The notes under the pieces are model-generated. The model made no database searches. It was not told the DNA's origin and was given only the letters and a program-made list of their open reading frames with translations. From an uncultured Porphyromonas sp. (lineage in GTDB: Bacteria > Bacteroidota > Bacteroidia > Bacteroidales > Porphyromonadaceae), in NCBI RefSeq assembly GCF_938023125.1, contig NZ_CALHDW010000006.1, forward strand, positions 65,901 to 129,900: a DNA stretch of 64,000 nucleotides, in the 5' to 3' direction. Below are positions 8,744 to 18,402 of this stretch, one piece after another. The first letter of the stretch is position 1. Each line of letters opens with the position of its first letter. The translations under genes and the position numbers were made by a program.

Positions 8744-9001
8744 CTTTTCTGCAACTTCTTTTGCAGAATGTTTTCCTCGAAGGGATTTGATGTTATTATG
8801 CTGTTTTGTTTACTGCTGCGGGCGATACGGGCAAATAGGCCGGGAGTGTTCGTCTCCGGAGGCAATAGCTGATTTTCTTTCGGAAATAGCTTGAAAGTCA
8901 AGGGGGATACTGCCTGAAATATTTTTCGTTTCTGCCCGGGAAGGAAAAATTTTTTACCCGATAAGTCGAGCGCTTTTTAGCCGGAAAAGGCAAAAGAAAT
9001 A

Positions 9002-9038
9002 CCCCCCAAGAGTAGAGGTGCTGCTCTTGAGGGGTTTT
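9002..9038 (-). terminator. Intrinsic terminator of protease copy 1
   Basis: ccccaagag (9004-9012) pairs with ctcttgagggg (9024-9034), with one bulged base. On the minus strand the stem is followed by a T-rich run (TATTTCTTTT). It lies 38 bases after the stop of the protease gene ending at 9076. Confidence 0.65.
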
Positions 9039-9075
9039 AGTAGAGGGTGGAATTAGAATAATTCCGCTTGCTCTC

Positions 9076-11949
9076 CTAGCGGATAATGCGCTGGGTGATA
9101 CGCCCTGACTCGGTCTCTAGTACCACGATATAGGGGGCGGGTGCCAGTCCCTCTAGCGATAGCGTGGAGGCGGGGTGGTGATGCGTTTGCACCAATTTAC
9201 CCTCGAGTGTATAGAGGCTCAAGTGGATTACCCGGTTGGCAGCCGTAAGGTGGAGGAGCCCATCCTCGCCCACTTGGGAGGGATAGACCCCGGGCTGCTC
9301 GTTGTTTTCGATCCTATCGGTGGGGAGTACTCCGCTATTTTCGTACACCACCTCTATCGTGTAGTTGTCCTCTTCGTTCCCCTCCGGATCGGTATAGGTG
9401 AGGGCTTCGCCCACGCGTGCCACCTCTCGGCCATTCCTCTTTACAATATATTCCTTGACGATAGGGAAGGGGACGGGGCGCTTGCCTCCGGCGTAGATTC
9501 GGGTATCGTCTTCCGGAGTTATCTGCTCAGGATTGTCGCTTACATGGAGTCGGATGGCGGCATATCCATCGGTGATGCGCCTACCTAAGAAATGGTTCCC
9601 GAGGTCGCGAGAGAAAAGAGCGTCTACATATTGCTGAATATTGTCGCCGGTCCCTTTTACCGAATAGATAGAGGCGACATTCGTCTTTTCGTTGCGAGTG
9701 GAGAAGCCGACCCAAAGGGAGCGTTGCGCATCCACCTTAAAGGGGTGCTTGAGGTAGACTGTGTACCAAGATTTTTCTTGCCATCCCTCGGGCACATCGA
9801 ATTGCTGGCTTACGGTGTTTGAGGCGTTGCACGAATTGCCGTAGCGCAAGAAGGTTTTGTAGTTGCCCATAGCGCTGCGTGTGGGCATGTAGCTAATGGC
9901 GTGGATATAGACCTCTTTGTTGTGCGAAGTGAAGTATTCGCTTGGGAATTTGCTCGCAATAGTCTGGTATTGAGGGTCTATGGCCTCTGTGGCTATTCTG
10001 CTGACATGCGGCAGCCGTAGCTTGCTATACTGAGGATCTTGCGGGTAACCAAAGAGCGAAATCTCCTGCATATTGTAGGGGCGATGCCACGAGAGGGAGA
10101 CCCCCTGAGAAGCCTTCTTTTTACTGGGAGATAGGGTGTGAGTGGCATCACCTACATAGATGCCCTCCTCGATGCAGTCGGCAAAAGCCTCTTTTTCGTC
10201 GCTAGGGGTTATAACCTCGCTGTTGTAGGTGTAGTGGGCTTGTACGCCGTAGACAACGGAGCCGTGGGCTCCCTCAAGAGCTTTTTGGTAGGATTCGGAA
10301 TAGTCGGTGGCGGCGATTCCCTTGGCAATCTCTATCCCATTGCGATATAGCGTGTAGTCGATACTCCAACCCGAGGGGATGTGCTCGCGTGAGGGACCTA
10401 CCCAATTAATTTTTAGGCGATCTTCCTCCTTGCGGATATTGAGTTGGCTAATGGGTTGGAGGGGTCGTAGGTATCCAGCCTCGTCGCGCCAACGCCCCCT
10501 AAGTGTCTCGGCACTCCCATTGCCCTTGGGGTCGAGGAAGGAGGCCATCTGGGTCGTAGGGTCTCCCTCTTTTTTGTACTTATCCCAGTGGTAGGCGAGT
10601 TTGCCATAGAGATTTTCGCTTTGTAGGGCGCATCCGCCGGTACCACCTGAGAGGGTTCCTATTACGAGGTGCTCTTGGTTCCAGAGCGAGGAGCCGGAAG
10701 AGCCCCCCTCTGTAGCGCCTTGCGCAAAGCTAAAGCGGAAGTGTGCGTCCTTGTCCCCCTTGATCTCCTCGAGGATGGTTCCGCTGTGCCAGGTGCCATC
10801 CATTACGGGAGATTGAGCATGGTCGTATACCGATATTTTCTTGGCATCTCCTCCGGGGTGATGTATCCCAACCCCCTTAGAGGGGAGCACTTTGCGCCTA
10901 TCCCATCCATTATAGTACACTCGGTAGCTCGGGGGGATGGGTTGGTTGAGCTCGAGGAGTAGTCCATCGGATTGCCCTGCAATGGGGAGGAAGGATAGCA
11001 GTTTACATCCTACCATACTCTTGCCACGGAATAGGGAGAGACGGCCATTGCTGCAGCCCGGTTTTTCGTAGTGGAAGGAAAAAATCCATTGATCACGATC
11101 CGCCGGAGTATTATGCACCTTGGCCGTGGAGCTCTCGCAGTGGGCGGCCGAGAGGATGAGGGGGCGGAAGTCTTCGTTGGTGTTGTTGAGGAGGTTGCCG
11201 CTACAGAAGCTGGCTCCCTCTTTGTTTATCATGAACATTTGTACCACGCCGGCCTTCTCGCTTTGCCACTCTGCGCCCTCTTTGCAATTGACATTGATCT
11301 GGCAAAACTCATCAGAAGCCTCGTCCGGATGGAGCACGCCCGCATCGGGTAACCCCATGGTAGAGAAGAGGTGAATTACACTTGAGAGGAGAAGGCTGGG
11401 CAGCTCGCCCGAGATGGGGAGGGTGTACTCGAGGATCACGCTACTACCCGAGAGAGGCTCGGTGGCAAAACGTCCGTGTGTGGGGTGCGTCTCGTGGGGA
11501 TAGGCGCCGAGGAGTTGGCTTCGATCGGGAGAGTAGATGAATAGTTCTCCCCCCTGAGGAATGAAGAAATCGTCGTAGGTGAGCAGTACCCCTTTGGCTC
11601 CCTTCAGGTCGATCTGCAAGCGGTATGCAATGCGGCCATCATTGAGTAGCGTGCGCACGGCATCGCGAGCAAAGTCGATATTGGCAGAGAGTCTGCGCCC
11701 AATGCTAAGGGGTTTGCCCGTGAGGGCGGAGTGCGCCTGGCGGTGTAGCGCCCGTTCGTCGTCGGGATTGAAGTTGGGGTGTAGGGTGATGACCCTGGCG
11801 GGGGCACTTGCACGAAGCCCTTCTGCGTTATCCTGAAAAGAAGCAGGAACCCCGCCAAACGATATCTGAGAGGAGCCTACAAGGGTAGTGCTTGCCACCA
11901 AAAAGCCCCCGATGAGGAGCCTAGAAATCAAAGATTTTTTTTGCTTCAT
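9076..11949 (-). CDS. Secreted trypsin-like (lysyl endopeptidase-type) serine protease with T9SS tail, copy 1
   Basis: A 957-residue secreted protease. Start at 11949 gives the signal peptide MKQKKSLISRLLIGGFLVA; a longer frame from 11982 would begin inside the promoter. The mature start is near QISFGGVPASF. The catalytic domain follows the Achromobacter lysyl endopeptidase pattern: His in LILSAAHCES (~270), Asp in GQSDGLLLEL (~328), Ser in EGGSSGSSLW (~418). Fibronectin-like beta domains follow, and the last ~75 residues (IHLSLYTLEGKLVQT to TQRIIR) look like a T9SS C-terminal sorting domain. It is probably surface-anchored or released to cut proteins after Lys. PepK of P. gingivalis is a plausible relative. 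An A8 tract lies in codons 3-5. Confidence 0.9.
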   Translation of the reverse strand: MKQKKSLISRLLIGGFLVASTTLVGSSQISFGGVPASFQDNAEGLRASAPARVITLHPNFNPDDERALHRQAHSALTGKPLSIGRRLSANIDFARDAVRTLLNDGRIAYRLQIDLKGAKGVLLTYDDFFIPQGGELFIYSPDRSQLLGAYPHETHPTHGRFATEPLSGSSVILEYTLPISGELPSLLLSSVIHLFSTMGLPDAGVLHPDEASDEFCQINVNCKEGAEWQSEKAGVVQMFMINKEGASFCSGNLLNNTNEDFRPLILSAAHCESSTAKVHNTPADRDQWIFSFHYEKPGCSNGRLSLFRGKSMVGCKLLSFLPIAGQSDGLLLELNQPIPPSYRVYYNGWDRRKVLPSKGVGIHHPGGDAKKISVYDHAQSPVMDGTWHSGTILEEIKGDKDAHFRFSFAQGATEGGSSGSSLWNQEHLVIGTLSGGTGGCALQSENLYGKLAYHWDKYKKEGDPTTQMASFLDPKGNGSAETLRGRWRDEAGYLRPLQPISQLNIRKEEDRLKINWVGPSREHIPSGWSIDYTLYRNGIEIAKGIAATDYSESYQKALEGAHGSVVYGVQAHYTYNSEVITPSDEKEAFADCIEEGIYVGDATHTLSPSKKKASQGVSLSWHRPYNMQEISLFGYPQDPQYSKLRLPHVSRIATEAIDPQYQTIASKFPSEYFTSHNKEVYIHAISYMPTRSAMGNYKTFLRYGNSCNASNTVSQQFDVPEGWQEKSWYTVYLKHPFKVDAQRSLWVGFSTRNEKTNVASIYSVKGTGDNIQQYVDALFSRDLGNHFLGRRITDGYAAIRLHVSDNPEQITPEDDTRIYAGGKRPVPFPIVKEYIVKRNGREVARVGEALTYTDPEGNEEDNYTIEVVYENSGVLPTDRIENNEQPGVYPSQVGEDGLLHLTAANRVIHLSLYTLEGKLVQTHHHPASTLSLEGLAPAPYIVVLETESGRITQRIIR

Positions 11950-11981
11950 AAAAGAATTTCTTCCATAGAATCTACGTTGCA

Positions 11982-11989
11982 CAAAGGTA
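11982..11989 (-). promoter_or_regulatory. -7 promoter element of protease copy 1
   Basis: Minus-strand TACCTTTG matches the Bacteroidota -7 consensus TAnnTTTG, about 33 bases upstream of ATG 11949. It supports the shorter start and an independent promoter for this copy. Confidence 0.6.
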
Positions 11990-12034
11990 GTGAAATAAGC
12001 AACAATGTTTGTTTTACGGAGAGCATCGTAGACA

Positions 12035-12078
12035 TATAAAAAGTGAAGAGGGGCGGCCCATAGTTCGAACCACCCCTC
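12035..12078 (-). terminator. Intrinsic terminator of protease copy 2
   Basis: gaggggcgg (12048-12056) pairs with ccacccctc (12070-12078) with one G-U pair. On the minus strand the stem is followed by TTCACTTTTTATATG. It lies 40 bases past the stop of protease copy 2 and upstream of the copy 1 promoter, insulating the two. Confidence 0.7.
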
Positions 12079-12117
12079 TCTCTTAGGAGAATTTTATATC
12101 AGAAGTACTGTCGGTAC

Positions 12118-15027
12118 TTATCGGATAATGCGTTGCGTCTTGCGTCCGTTAGTGCCATCGAGTACTACGATGTAGTTGCCGGCGGCAACGTCTTCCATAG
12201 AAATGGTGCTCGCTGGCTGACGAACCATCTTCACGAGTTTGCCATCCATTGTGTAGATAGCAAGGCTGGTGAGAGCGTCGCTACCAGTTACGTGCAAGAG
12301 CCCGTCAATGCCCACTGTTGTGGGGAATACGGTGGGTTCTGTAGCATCGGTAGTGATCTCTTCGTTGCTCGTGTATGCACCATCTTCATACTTCACTTCT
12401 ACGGTGTATGTGTCGTTTTCACTACCATCTTTGTCTACATATTCACGTACCGCTTCTACATTAGCGATCTCTGTGCCATTACGCTTGATGGTGAAACCCT
12501 TTACTTTGGGGAAGGGAACTATGTTCTTCCCAGTCACGAAGATGCGTTGATCATCTGCGCTAGTCATGGGCTTCTTCACGTTACTTACAAGGATGCTGAT
12601 AGCTGCATAGCCGCTGTACTTTGAAACGATTCGTGAGGATACTGCATCGCTGTAGGATAGGATGTCTTCTCCATTCTCTAGAGCAATATTACCGTCTATG
12701 TACTCGCGTATTGCATCGCTCGTGTACTTAACAAAGCTGATAGAGGGGAATGGAGTGACATTCTTGTTGGGGATAGTCACGCCGGCAAACAGTACTTTCT
12801 CAAGATCGATGGCGATAGGCTTTTGGAGTAGCACGGTAACCCATTGGCCGGGTGCCCAATTTGAGGGAACATCGAAGGGTTGATTCACATAGTACTGTGA
12901 GTTTACCATCTTGCTAGAGTGTACGTAAGCCTTATATACTCCCGATAGCTTTTGAGTAGGTATTACGCGGATACCATGTACATAGAGAGCCGATCCGTTG
13001 GCATCGAAAGAGGCCGTGGGGAATTTGCTCGCAAATGTAATCTCCGTGGGAGTATAGCCATTGCGGTGGTTATGGGTGCGAATAGAGCCTTTATAGTTGA
13101 GGACAATCTCTTCGTACTCAGAGGTTTCTTTGGGAGCACCAAAGAGGGTAACCTCTTGGAGGTTGTAGGGCTGATTCCAAGAGATGCGTACCCCACCACT
13201 GGTTTCTTTGCTAACCCCAATAACGGGTACAGTCTGGCTCTTTTCGCCAATGTAGATACCCTGCTCAACCCAATCGGTAACAGCATAGCGCTCGGGTCTA
13301 TCGGGGTTTTCTGAGGCGATGCCTGTGCCATACTCATAGCGAGCTTGTATGCCATAGGTGATGGAGCCGTGGTTGTCTTTTTCGGCTTCGGTGACGGGTT
13401 CGATGAACTCGGTAGCCTCTGTACGCTTGTCAAGATCTCTACCATTGCGGCTGATGTTGTACTTCACTTTCCAGCCATCGGCAAGATGTGTGCGAGGGAT
13501 GGCATCCCAAGTAACCTTGATGTTATTGCCTTCACGGGTAACTTTTACTCCGGAAACAATGGGGAGAGGACGAAGGGTTCCTGCCTCATCTTTCCATCTA
13601 CCACGTAGTTTGGTTGCTTGTCCATTGGTCTTGGGGTCGAGGAAGGAGGCCATTTGTGTTGTAGCGTCGCCATCCTTTTTGTACTTATCCCAGTGATAGT
13701 TTAGTCTGCCATAGAAGTTTGTACCGCTTTGGCAACGTCCACCTCCACCGGTGAGTGTACCTACCACCAGTTTGTCCTCATTCCAGAGAGAAGAACCGGA
13801 GGATCCACCTTCGGTTTCTCCCTTGGTGAAATGGAAGAAGAAGTGTGCGTTGGGGCCCCCGAAAGCGTCTGAGGTGTGCCAGGTGTTGAGCGTTACATCG
13901 CCATTATAGACAGAGAGTTTTTTAGCATCTCCGGCAGGATGGTGGATACCAACCCCACTGTTGGGGATGGCATCTGAGCGATCCCAACCGTTGTAGTAGA
14001 CACGGTAAGAATCGGGGATCATTTGGTCTAATTTGAGGAGAAGACCATCCGACTGACCTTGAATGGGAAGGAAGGCCATGAGGTCGCAACCTACCATGGT
14101 CTTACCACGGCCCAATGCGAAGGAACCGCTGCTGCAGCCCATTTTTTCGTAGTGGAAGGTAAAAATCCACTGGTCGAGGTCACTCTCGGAGGTCTTTCTT
14201 CTATTTGTCAAGCTCTCGCAGTGTGCTGCCGAGATGATATAGGGGGTAAAGTCTTCGTTTGTGTTGTTGAGAAGGTCGCCCGAACAGATCGAAACGTATC
14301 CGCCCGAGTACATGATCATCTGTACAACACCCGCCTTTTGGTCTTGCCATTCGGCCCCCTCTTTACAGTTGATATTCACGGAGCAATCGTCGCTTGCTTG
14401 GTCTTCACCCGGGTCTTCTGTAGGTGCCGCCTTGGCGAATATATGCCCTACTGAGGAAATCAGAATTGAGGGCATCTCTTCGCTATTGAGAGCGGGTTTG
14501 TACTCAAGTATGGCGGTAGTGCCGGGTAGAGGCTCGGTAGCAAACGCACCATGCTTGGGGTGTGTTTCGTAGGTGTACTTACCGAGTACAGTCTTACGAT
14601 CGGGAGTGTAGATGAAGAGTTCTCCTCCATCTTGGGGGATGAAGAAATCGTCGTAATAGAGAATGTTGGCCTTGGCATTTTTTGCGTCAATGGCGAGGCG
14701 GTACACAACGGTGCCGTCATCGAGCGTTATGCGCTCGGCATCACGAGCAAAATTGATGTCCGTGGCAATAGCACGCCCAATAACCAAAGGTTTTACACGC
14801 ACTTGCTGTGCATCCCAAGCTTGTAGCCCCTTGACGTCGTCGGGGTTAAAGTCGGGGCGTACCTCTATTACTTTGCTGACCCCTGCAGAACGTAGGGCGT
14901 TGGCTGACTGACTGAAGCTCGCAGGCTCTCCTCCAAACGATATTTGCGCAGCGGCAAACAGCGTAGAAGAGGCTATTAGCGTAGTGCTCAGTAGAGCTTT
15001 CGTTAATAGGTTTTTGTTACATTTCAT
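12118..15027 (-). CDS. Secreted trypsin-like (lysyl endopeptidase-type) serine protease with T9SS tail, copy 2
   Basis: Second of three tandem paralogues, 969 residues from ATG 15027 (signal peptide MKCNKNLLTKALLSTTLIAS, mature start near QISFGGEPASF). The longer frame to 15078 would run into the -7 element. The triad is kept: His in YIISAAHCES, Asp in GQSDGLLLKL, Ser in EGGSSGSSLW. The accessory beta domains diverge from copy 1 more than the catalytic domain does. The C-terminus (LAIYTMDGKLVKM to TQRIIR) is a T9SS-type sorting tail. Lysine specificity is inferred from the family, not proven. Confidence 0.9.
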   Translation of the reverse strand: MKCNKNLLTKALLSTTLIASSTLFAAAQISFGGEPASFSQSANALRSAGVSKVIEVRPDFNPDDVKGLQAWDAQQVRVKPLVIGRAIATDINFARDAERITLDDGTVVYRLAIDAKNAKANILYYDDFFIPQDGGELFIYTPDRKTVLGKYTYETHPKHGAFATEPLPGTTAILEYKPALNSEEMPSILISSVGHIFAKAAPTEDPGEDQASDDCSVNINCKEGAEWQDQKAGVVQMIMYSGGYVSICSGDLLNNTNEDFTPYIISAAHCESLTNRRKTSESDLDQWIFTFHYEKMGCSSGSFALGRGKTMVGCDLMAFLPIQGQSDGLLLKLDQMIPDSYRVYYNGWDRSDAIPNSGVGIHHPAGDAKKLSVYNGDVTLNTWHTSDAFGGPNAHFFFHFTKGETEGGSSGSSLWNEDKLVVGTLTGGGGRCQSGTNFYGRLNYHWDKYKKDGDATTQMASFLDPKTNGQATKLRGRWKDEAGTLRPLPIVSGVKVTREGNNIKVTWDAIPRTHLADGWKVKYNISRNGRDLDKRTEATEFIEPVTEAEKDNHGSITYGIQARYEYGTGIASENPDRPERYAVTDWVEQGIYIGEKSQTVPVIGVSKETSGGVRISWNQPYNLQEVTLFGAPKETSEYEEIVLNYKGSIRTHNHRNGYTPTEITFASKFPTASFDANGSALYVHGIRVIPTQKLSGVYKAYVHSSKMVNSQYYVNQPFDVPSNWAPGQWVTVLLQKPIAIDLEKVLFAGVTIPNKNVTPFPSISFVKYTSDAIREYIDGNIALENGEDILSYSDAVSSRIVSKYSGYAAISILVSNVKKPMTSADDQRIFVTGKNIVPFPKVKGFTIKRNGTEIANVEAVREYVDKDGSENDTYTVEVKYEDGAYTSNEEITTDATEPTVFPTTVGIDGLLHVTGSDALTSLAIYTMDGKLVKMVRQPASTISMEDVAAGNYIVVLDGTNGRKTQRIIR

Positions 15028-15075
15028 CGTTAGTATGATTGTATGAGTCTTCTTGTTACTTGTTTCTACCTCACG

Positions 15076-15083
15076 CAAAGGTA
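15076..15083 (-). promoter_or_regulatory. -7 promoter element of protease copy 2
   Basis: Minus-strand TACCTTTG, about 50 bases upstream of ATG 15027, matching TAnnTTTG. It makes the upstream in-frame codons untranslated. Confidence 0.6.
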
Positions 15084-15220
15084 CAATTTTCTTTCAGCTT
15101 AGTGTGCGATTTGTTCTCTCTCGCTATTATTTTAGGAGACTTTGATAGTTTGAGAGATTCTAGCTTGTCTCTTATTTCCTTTTCGGGTGGATTTTTTTTG
15201 TTTCTAGGTTGGTTTTACTC

Positions 15221-15259
15221 AAAAAAATACCCTGCTCTCCATAAAAAAGAGGGCAGGGT
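15221..15259 (-). terminator. Intrinsic terminator of protease copy 3
   Basis: ACCCTGC (15229-15235) pairs with GCAGGGT (15253-15259); on the minus strand the stem is followed by a T7 tract (A7 at 15221-15227). It lies 46 bases past the stop of copy 3. Confidence 0.75.
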
Positions 15260-15304
15260 TTTCTGAGAATTTAGCCGACCTGTCAGGCCGCTATGGCTCG
15301 CGCA

Positions 15305-18250
15305 TTATCGGAAGATGTGGTGTACACTTCGTCCCGCATTGCCTTCGAGTACAACAATATAGGTATTGCCGGAGGCAAGCTCTTCGACTGAGATACTTGC
15401 GGAAGGACGCTCTACTTTCTTGAGGAGTACCCCATCTGCTGTGTAGATAGAGAGGGTGGCGATAGAAGAGCTATTCGTAAGGTGCAAGAGGGCATCTGCT
15501 CCAATTTGTGAGGGATACACCCCGGGCGCCTCTTGTGCGTTGGTAATCTCCTGATTGCCGGTGTATACACCACCTTCGTACACTACCTCGATATCGTATT
15601 GGTCGCTTTCCTTGCCGTTCTTATCGGAGTACTCGTGCTTATCGGAGTCCTCACTCCCATTTACACGGGCAACTTCTTGTCCATTCCGTTTTACGATAAA
15701 CTCTTTTACAATAGGGAATGGAGCAAGGTGCTTGCTGGTGGAGAAGACCTTGAGGTTGTCTTCGGGAGTCGACTTTTCGCTGTTGGTACTTAGCAAAAGA
15801 CCGATGGCGAGGTAACCGGATGGTACTACTGTGTAGACGCCTTTTGTCCGAGAGGGAGACATGTAGTATAGTTCTCCCTCTTTTAGGTCGAAGGCAAAGA
15901 ACCCATCGGTGTAGGGGCGGTAATCGTCGCTCGAATTGTCGTAGTAGCACAAGAAGTCGGCAGCTACGGCATTGGGCGTACTCACTCCGGCAAAGAGTAC
16001 CTTCTCATGGTCGATCTTTACGGGCTTGTCGAACATGACGGTAACCCATTCTCCAACCTTCCACGTAGAGGGCACCGTGAAAGACTTGGTTACGATGCTG
16101 CTGGATTTCTTGGAGGTTTGTAGGAATGCCTTGTAGGTGCTCCCGGCCGAAGTAGGCATGAGACGCAAGCCGTGTACATACACCGCTTTGTCATTGGAGC
16201 GGAGGGCATCCGAGGGGAACTTACTGAAGAGAGTGATGTCTTGAGGTACGGGATAGCCTTTGAAGGAAACTTTTATTCTAGAGTAAGTGGGCTTGTATAC
16301 CGCATCGCTTTTGGGAGCCCCAAAGAGGGTTATTTCTTGGAAGTTGTAAGGCTGATTCCAAGAGAGGCGCATACTGCCGTCTCCCTCTTTGCTCTTGCTA
16401 ATTACCGGCACCCATGTGGTGCGTTCGCCTACGAAAATGCTTTGCTCTGCCCAGTCCGTTTCTACATAACGCTCCGGTTCGGCAGGATCGAGGGTGGCGA
16501 GGTCGTTGCCCGAGCCGTATTCGTAGCGAGCTTGTACGGAGTAAGAGATCGTTTGGCAGGCTCCCTTCTCGTCTCTGTTGGCCTTCTCTGCTTCGATGGC
16601 CGGTTCAGAGAAGGAGGTCGCTTCGGTACGTTTGTATTCGACGGTACTATTGTTGCGTCGAATATTGTACTTTACTTTCCATCCGGAGGCAAGGTATGTT
16701 GTGGGCACAGCATCCCAGCTCACTTTTATGTTATCTCCCTCTTTTTCTATTTTAAGGCCCGTTACGCTGGGTAGAGGGCGTAGCTCTACGCCGTTTTTCT
16801 CTCTCCAAGTGCCTTGGAGAGAGAGGGCAGCTCCGCCCCATTTGGGGTCGAGGTAGGTAGACATCTTCTCGGTGAACTTATCCCAGTGGTACGAGAGTTT
16901 GCCATAATAGTTGGTCCCCGTTGTGCAGCGGCCGCCCCCACCGGTGAGGGTTCCTACTACCAACTTATTCTCATTCCAGAGAGAAGAACCAGACGATCCG
17001 CCCTCGGTTTCGCCCTTGATGAAGCGGAAGAAGATGTGGGCATCTTCGGCACCACGGCATCCATCTCCGGCGTATCGGTCGTCCCAGGTCCTGGTGCCAA
17101 CGCCCCCGTTGTACACAGAGATTTTCTTTGCGTCACCGGCAGGGTGGTGCATGCCTACCCCGCTATTGGGGAGTACATCGGATCTATCCCACCCATTGTA
17201 ATAGACACGGTACGACTCAGGAACCTCTTGCTTTAGCTCTAGCAAAAGACCATCCGACTGACCATCGATGGGCAGGAATGCTCGGATGTCGCAGCCTACC
17301 ATCGACTTGGCTTGCTCTCGAAAGATGGCGATGGCGCCGTTGCTGCTGTTGGGCTTTTCGTAGTGGAAGGTGAAGATCCATCTAGCGAGATCGACCTCGC
17401 TTGTCTTTCTGTTTTTTGTTGCGCTCTCGCAGTGTGCTGCCGAGAGAATGTAGGGCTTGAAGTCTTGGTTTGTATTGTTGAGGAGGTTCCCCGAACATAC
17501 ACTGATGTGTCTCCCATTCACCATCGTTATTTGTGCGACACCTGCTTTTTGGTCTTGCCACTCAGCCCCTTCGGCCGCATTCACGTTGAAGGCGCAATCA
17601 TCGTGTGCGCTATCTTCACCGGGGTCTCTAAGTCCGGCTTCACGAGAAGAGAAGATGTGCCCTACCGAAGAAATTAGGATAGAGGGCATCTCTTGGCTAT
17701 TGAAGTAGGGATAGTACTCAAGCACGGCCGTAGTGCCGGGGAGCATCTCCGTGGCAAAAGCCCCATGTGTGGGGTGCGTCTCGTGCGTGTACTTTCCGAG
17801 CACCTTGCGTTGGTCGGGGGTATAGATATATAGCTCGCCTCCATCTTGGGGGATGAAGAAGTCGTTGTAGTAAAGTAGGTTGGCTTTGGCATCCTTTACG
17901 TCTATGGTAAGACGGTACATTGTGGTGCCATCCTCTAGGGTGATACACTCAGCATCACGAGCAAAATCAATGTTTGTTTCGATCGTTTGACCTACCGTCA
18001 GAGGCTTTACGTGCAGCTTGTTAACATCCCAGCCGTTGATACTTTTCACATCGTCCGGATTGAAGTTGGGAAGAACCTTTATTACCTTGGGAGCTGCAGT
18101 AGAGCGCAAGGCGCTAGAGCTTACAGGGTGGTTAAAGCTTGCGGGAGTGCCTCCGAACGATATTTGCGCAGTAGCAAATAGGGTAGACGAGGCCGCCACT
18201 AGCAGAGGAGCCAATAGACGCTTTACCAATAGAGGAGTATTTCCTTTCAT
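15305..18250 (-). CDS. Secreted trypsin-like (lysyl endopeptidase-type) serine protease with T9SS tail, copy 3
   Basis: Third tandem paralogue, 981 residues. Signal peptide MKGNTPLLVKRLLAPLLVAA, mature start near QISFGGTPASF. Catalytic motifs are intact: YILSAAHCES, GQSDGLLLEL and EGGSSGSSLW. The region after the protease domain carries insertions relative to the other copies (around KRTEATSFSEP and DDYRPYTDGFF). The C-terminus is a T9SS-like tail (LSIYTADGVLLKK to HHIFR), slightly diverged at its last residues. Closest in overall character to copy 2, suggesting duplication within the array. Confidence 0.9.
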   Translation of the reverse strand: MKGNTPLLVKRLLAPLLVAASSTLFATAQISFGGTPASFNHPVSSSALRSTAAPKVIKVLPNFNPDDVKSINGWDVNKLHVKPLTVGQTIETNIDFARDAECITLEDGTTMYRLTIDVKDAKANLLYYNDFFIPQDGGELYIYTPDQRKVLGKYTHETHPTHGAFATEMLPGTTAVLEYYPYFNSQEMPSILISSVGHIFSSREAGLRDPGEDSAHDDCAFNVNAAEGAEWQDQKAGVAQITMVNGRHISVCSGNLLNNTNQDFKPYILSAAHCESATKNRKTSEVDLARWIFTFHYEKPNSSNGAIAIFREQAKSMVGCDIRAFLPIDGQSDGLLLELKQEVPESYRVYYNGWDRSDVLPNSGVGMHHPAGDAKKISVYNGGVGTRTWDDRYAGDGCRGAEDAHIFFRFIKGETEGGSSGSSLWNENKLVVGTLTGGGGRCTTGTNYYGKLSYHWDKFTEKMSTYLDPKWGGAALSLQGTWREKNGVELRPLPSVTGLKIEKEGDNIKVSWDAVPTTYLASGWKVKYNIRRNNSTVEYKRTEATSFSEPAIEAEKANRDEKGACQTISYSVQARYEYGSGNDLATLDPAEPERYVETDWAEQSIFVGERTTWVPVISKSKEGDGSMRLSWNQPYNFQEITLFGAPKSDAVYKPTYSRIKVSFKGYPVPQDITLFSKFPSDALRSNDKAVYVHGLRLMPTSAGSTYKAFLQTSKKSSSIVTKSFTVPSTWKVGEWVTVMFDKPVKIDHEKVLFAGVSTPNAVAADFLCYYDNSSDDYRPYTDGFFAFDLKEGELYYMSPSRTKGVYTVVPSGYLAIGLLLSTNSEKSTPEDNLKVFSTSKHLAPFPIVKEFIVKRNGQEVARVNGSEDSDKHEYSDKNGKESDQYDIEVVYEGGVYTGNQEITNAQEAPGVYPSQIGADALLHLTNSSSIATLSIYTADGVLLKKVERPSASISVEELASGNTYIVVLEGNAGRSVHHIFR

Positions 18251-18290
18251 TGCTATTTGAGTTGTTTGATTTCTTTATCTAGCCGGATGC

Positions 18291-18298
18291 AAAAGTAC
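18291..18298 (-). promoter_or_regulatory. -7 promoter element of protease copy 3
   Basis: Minus-strand TACTTTTG matches TAnnTTTG and lies 41 bases upstream of ATG 18250. Confidence 0.55.
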
Positions 18299-18330
18299 AA
18301 TTTCCTATTCGGAGGAAGAAGATGAGAGGG

Positions 18331-18365
18331 AAAAAAGAGAAACCCGACGAGAAAAGGTGTCGAGT
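18331..18365 (-). terminator. Intrinsic terminator of the tsaD-cvfB operon
   Basis: On the minus strand ACTCGAC pairs with GTCGGGT (plus 18359-18365 and 18342-18348; 7 bp with one G-U), followed by TTTCTC and a T6 run (A6 at 18331-18336). It separates the upstream operon from the protease copy 3 promoter. Confidence 0.6.
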
Positions 18366-18402
18366 CTCTCTTTCTTTTGATTCTTTTCGGGGGGGGGAGG
18401 GG

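Noticed and set aside
11935..11942. A8 tract in codons 3-5 of protease copy 1 as a phase-variation site
   Set aside because: Eight A in a Lys-rich signal-peptide start is common by chance; only a weak case without population data.
18389..18397. G9 run next to the cvfB-like gene
   Set aside because: It lies six bases beyond the stop codon, so slippage would not change the protein.
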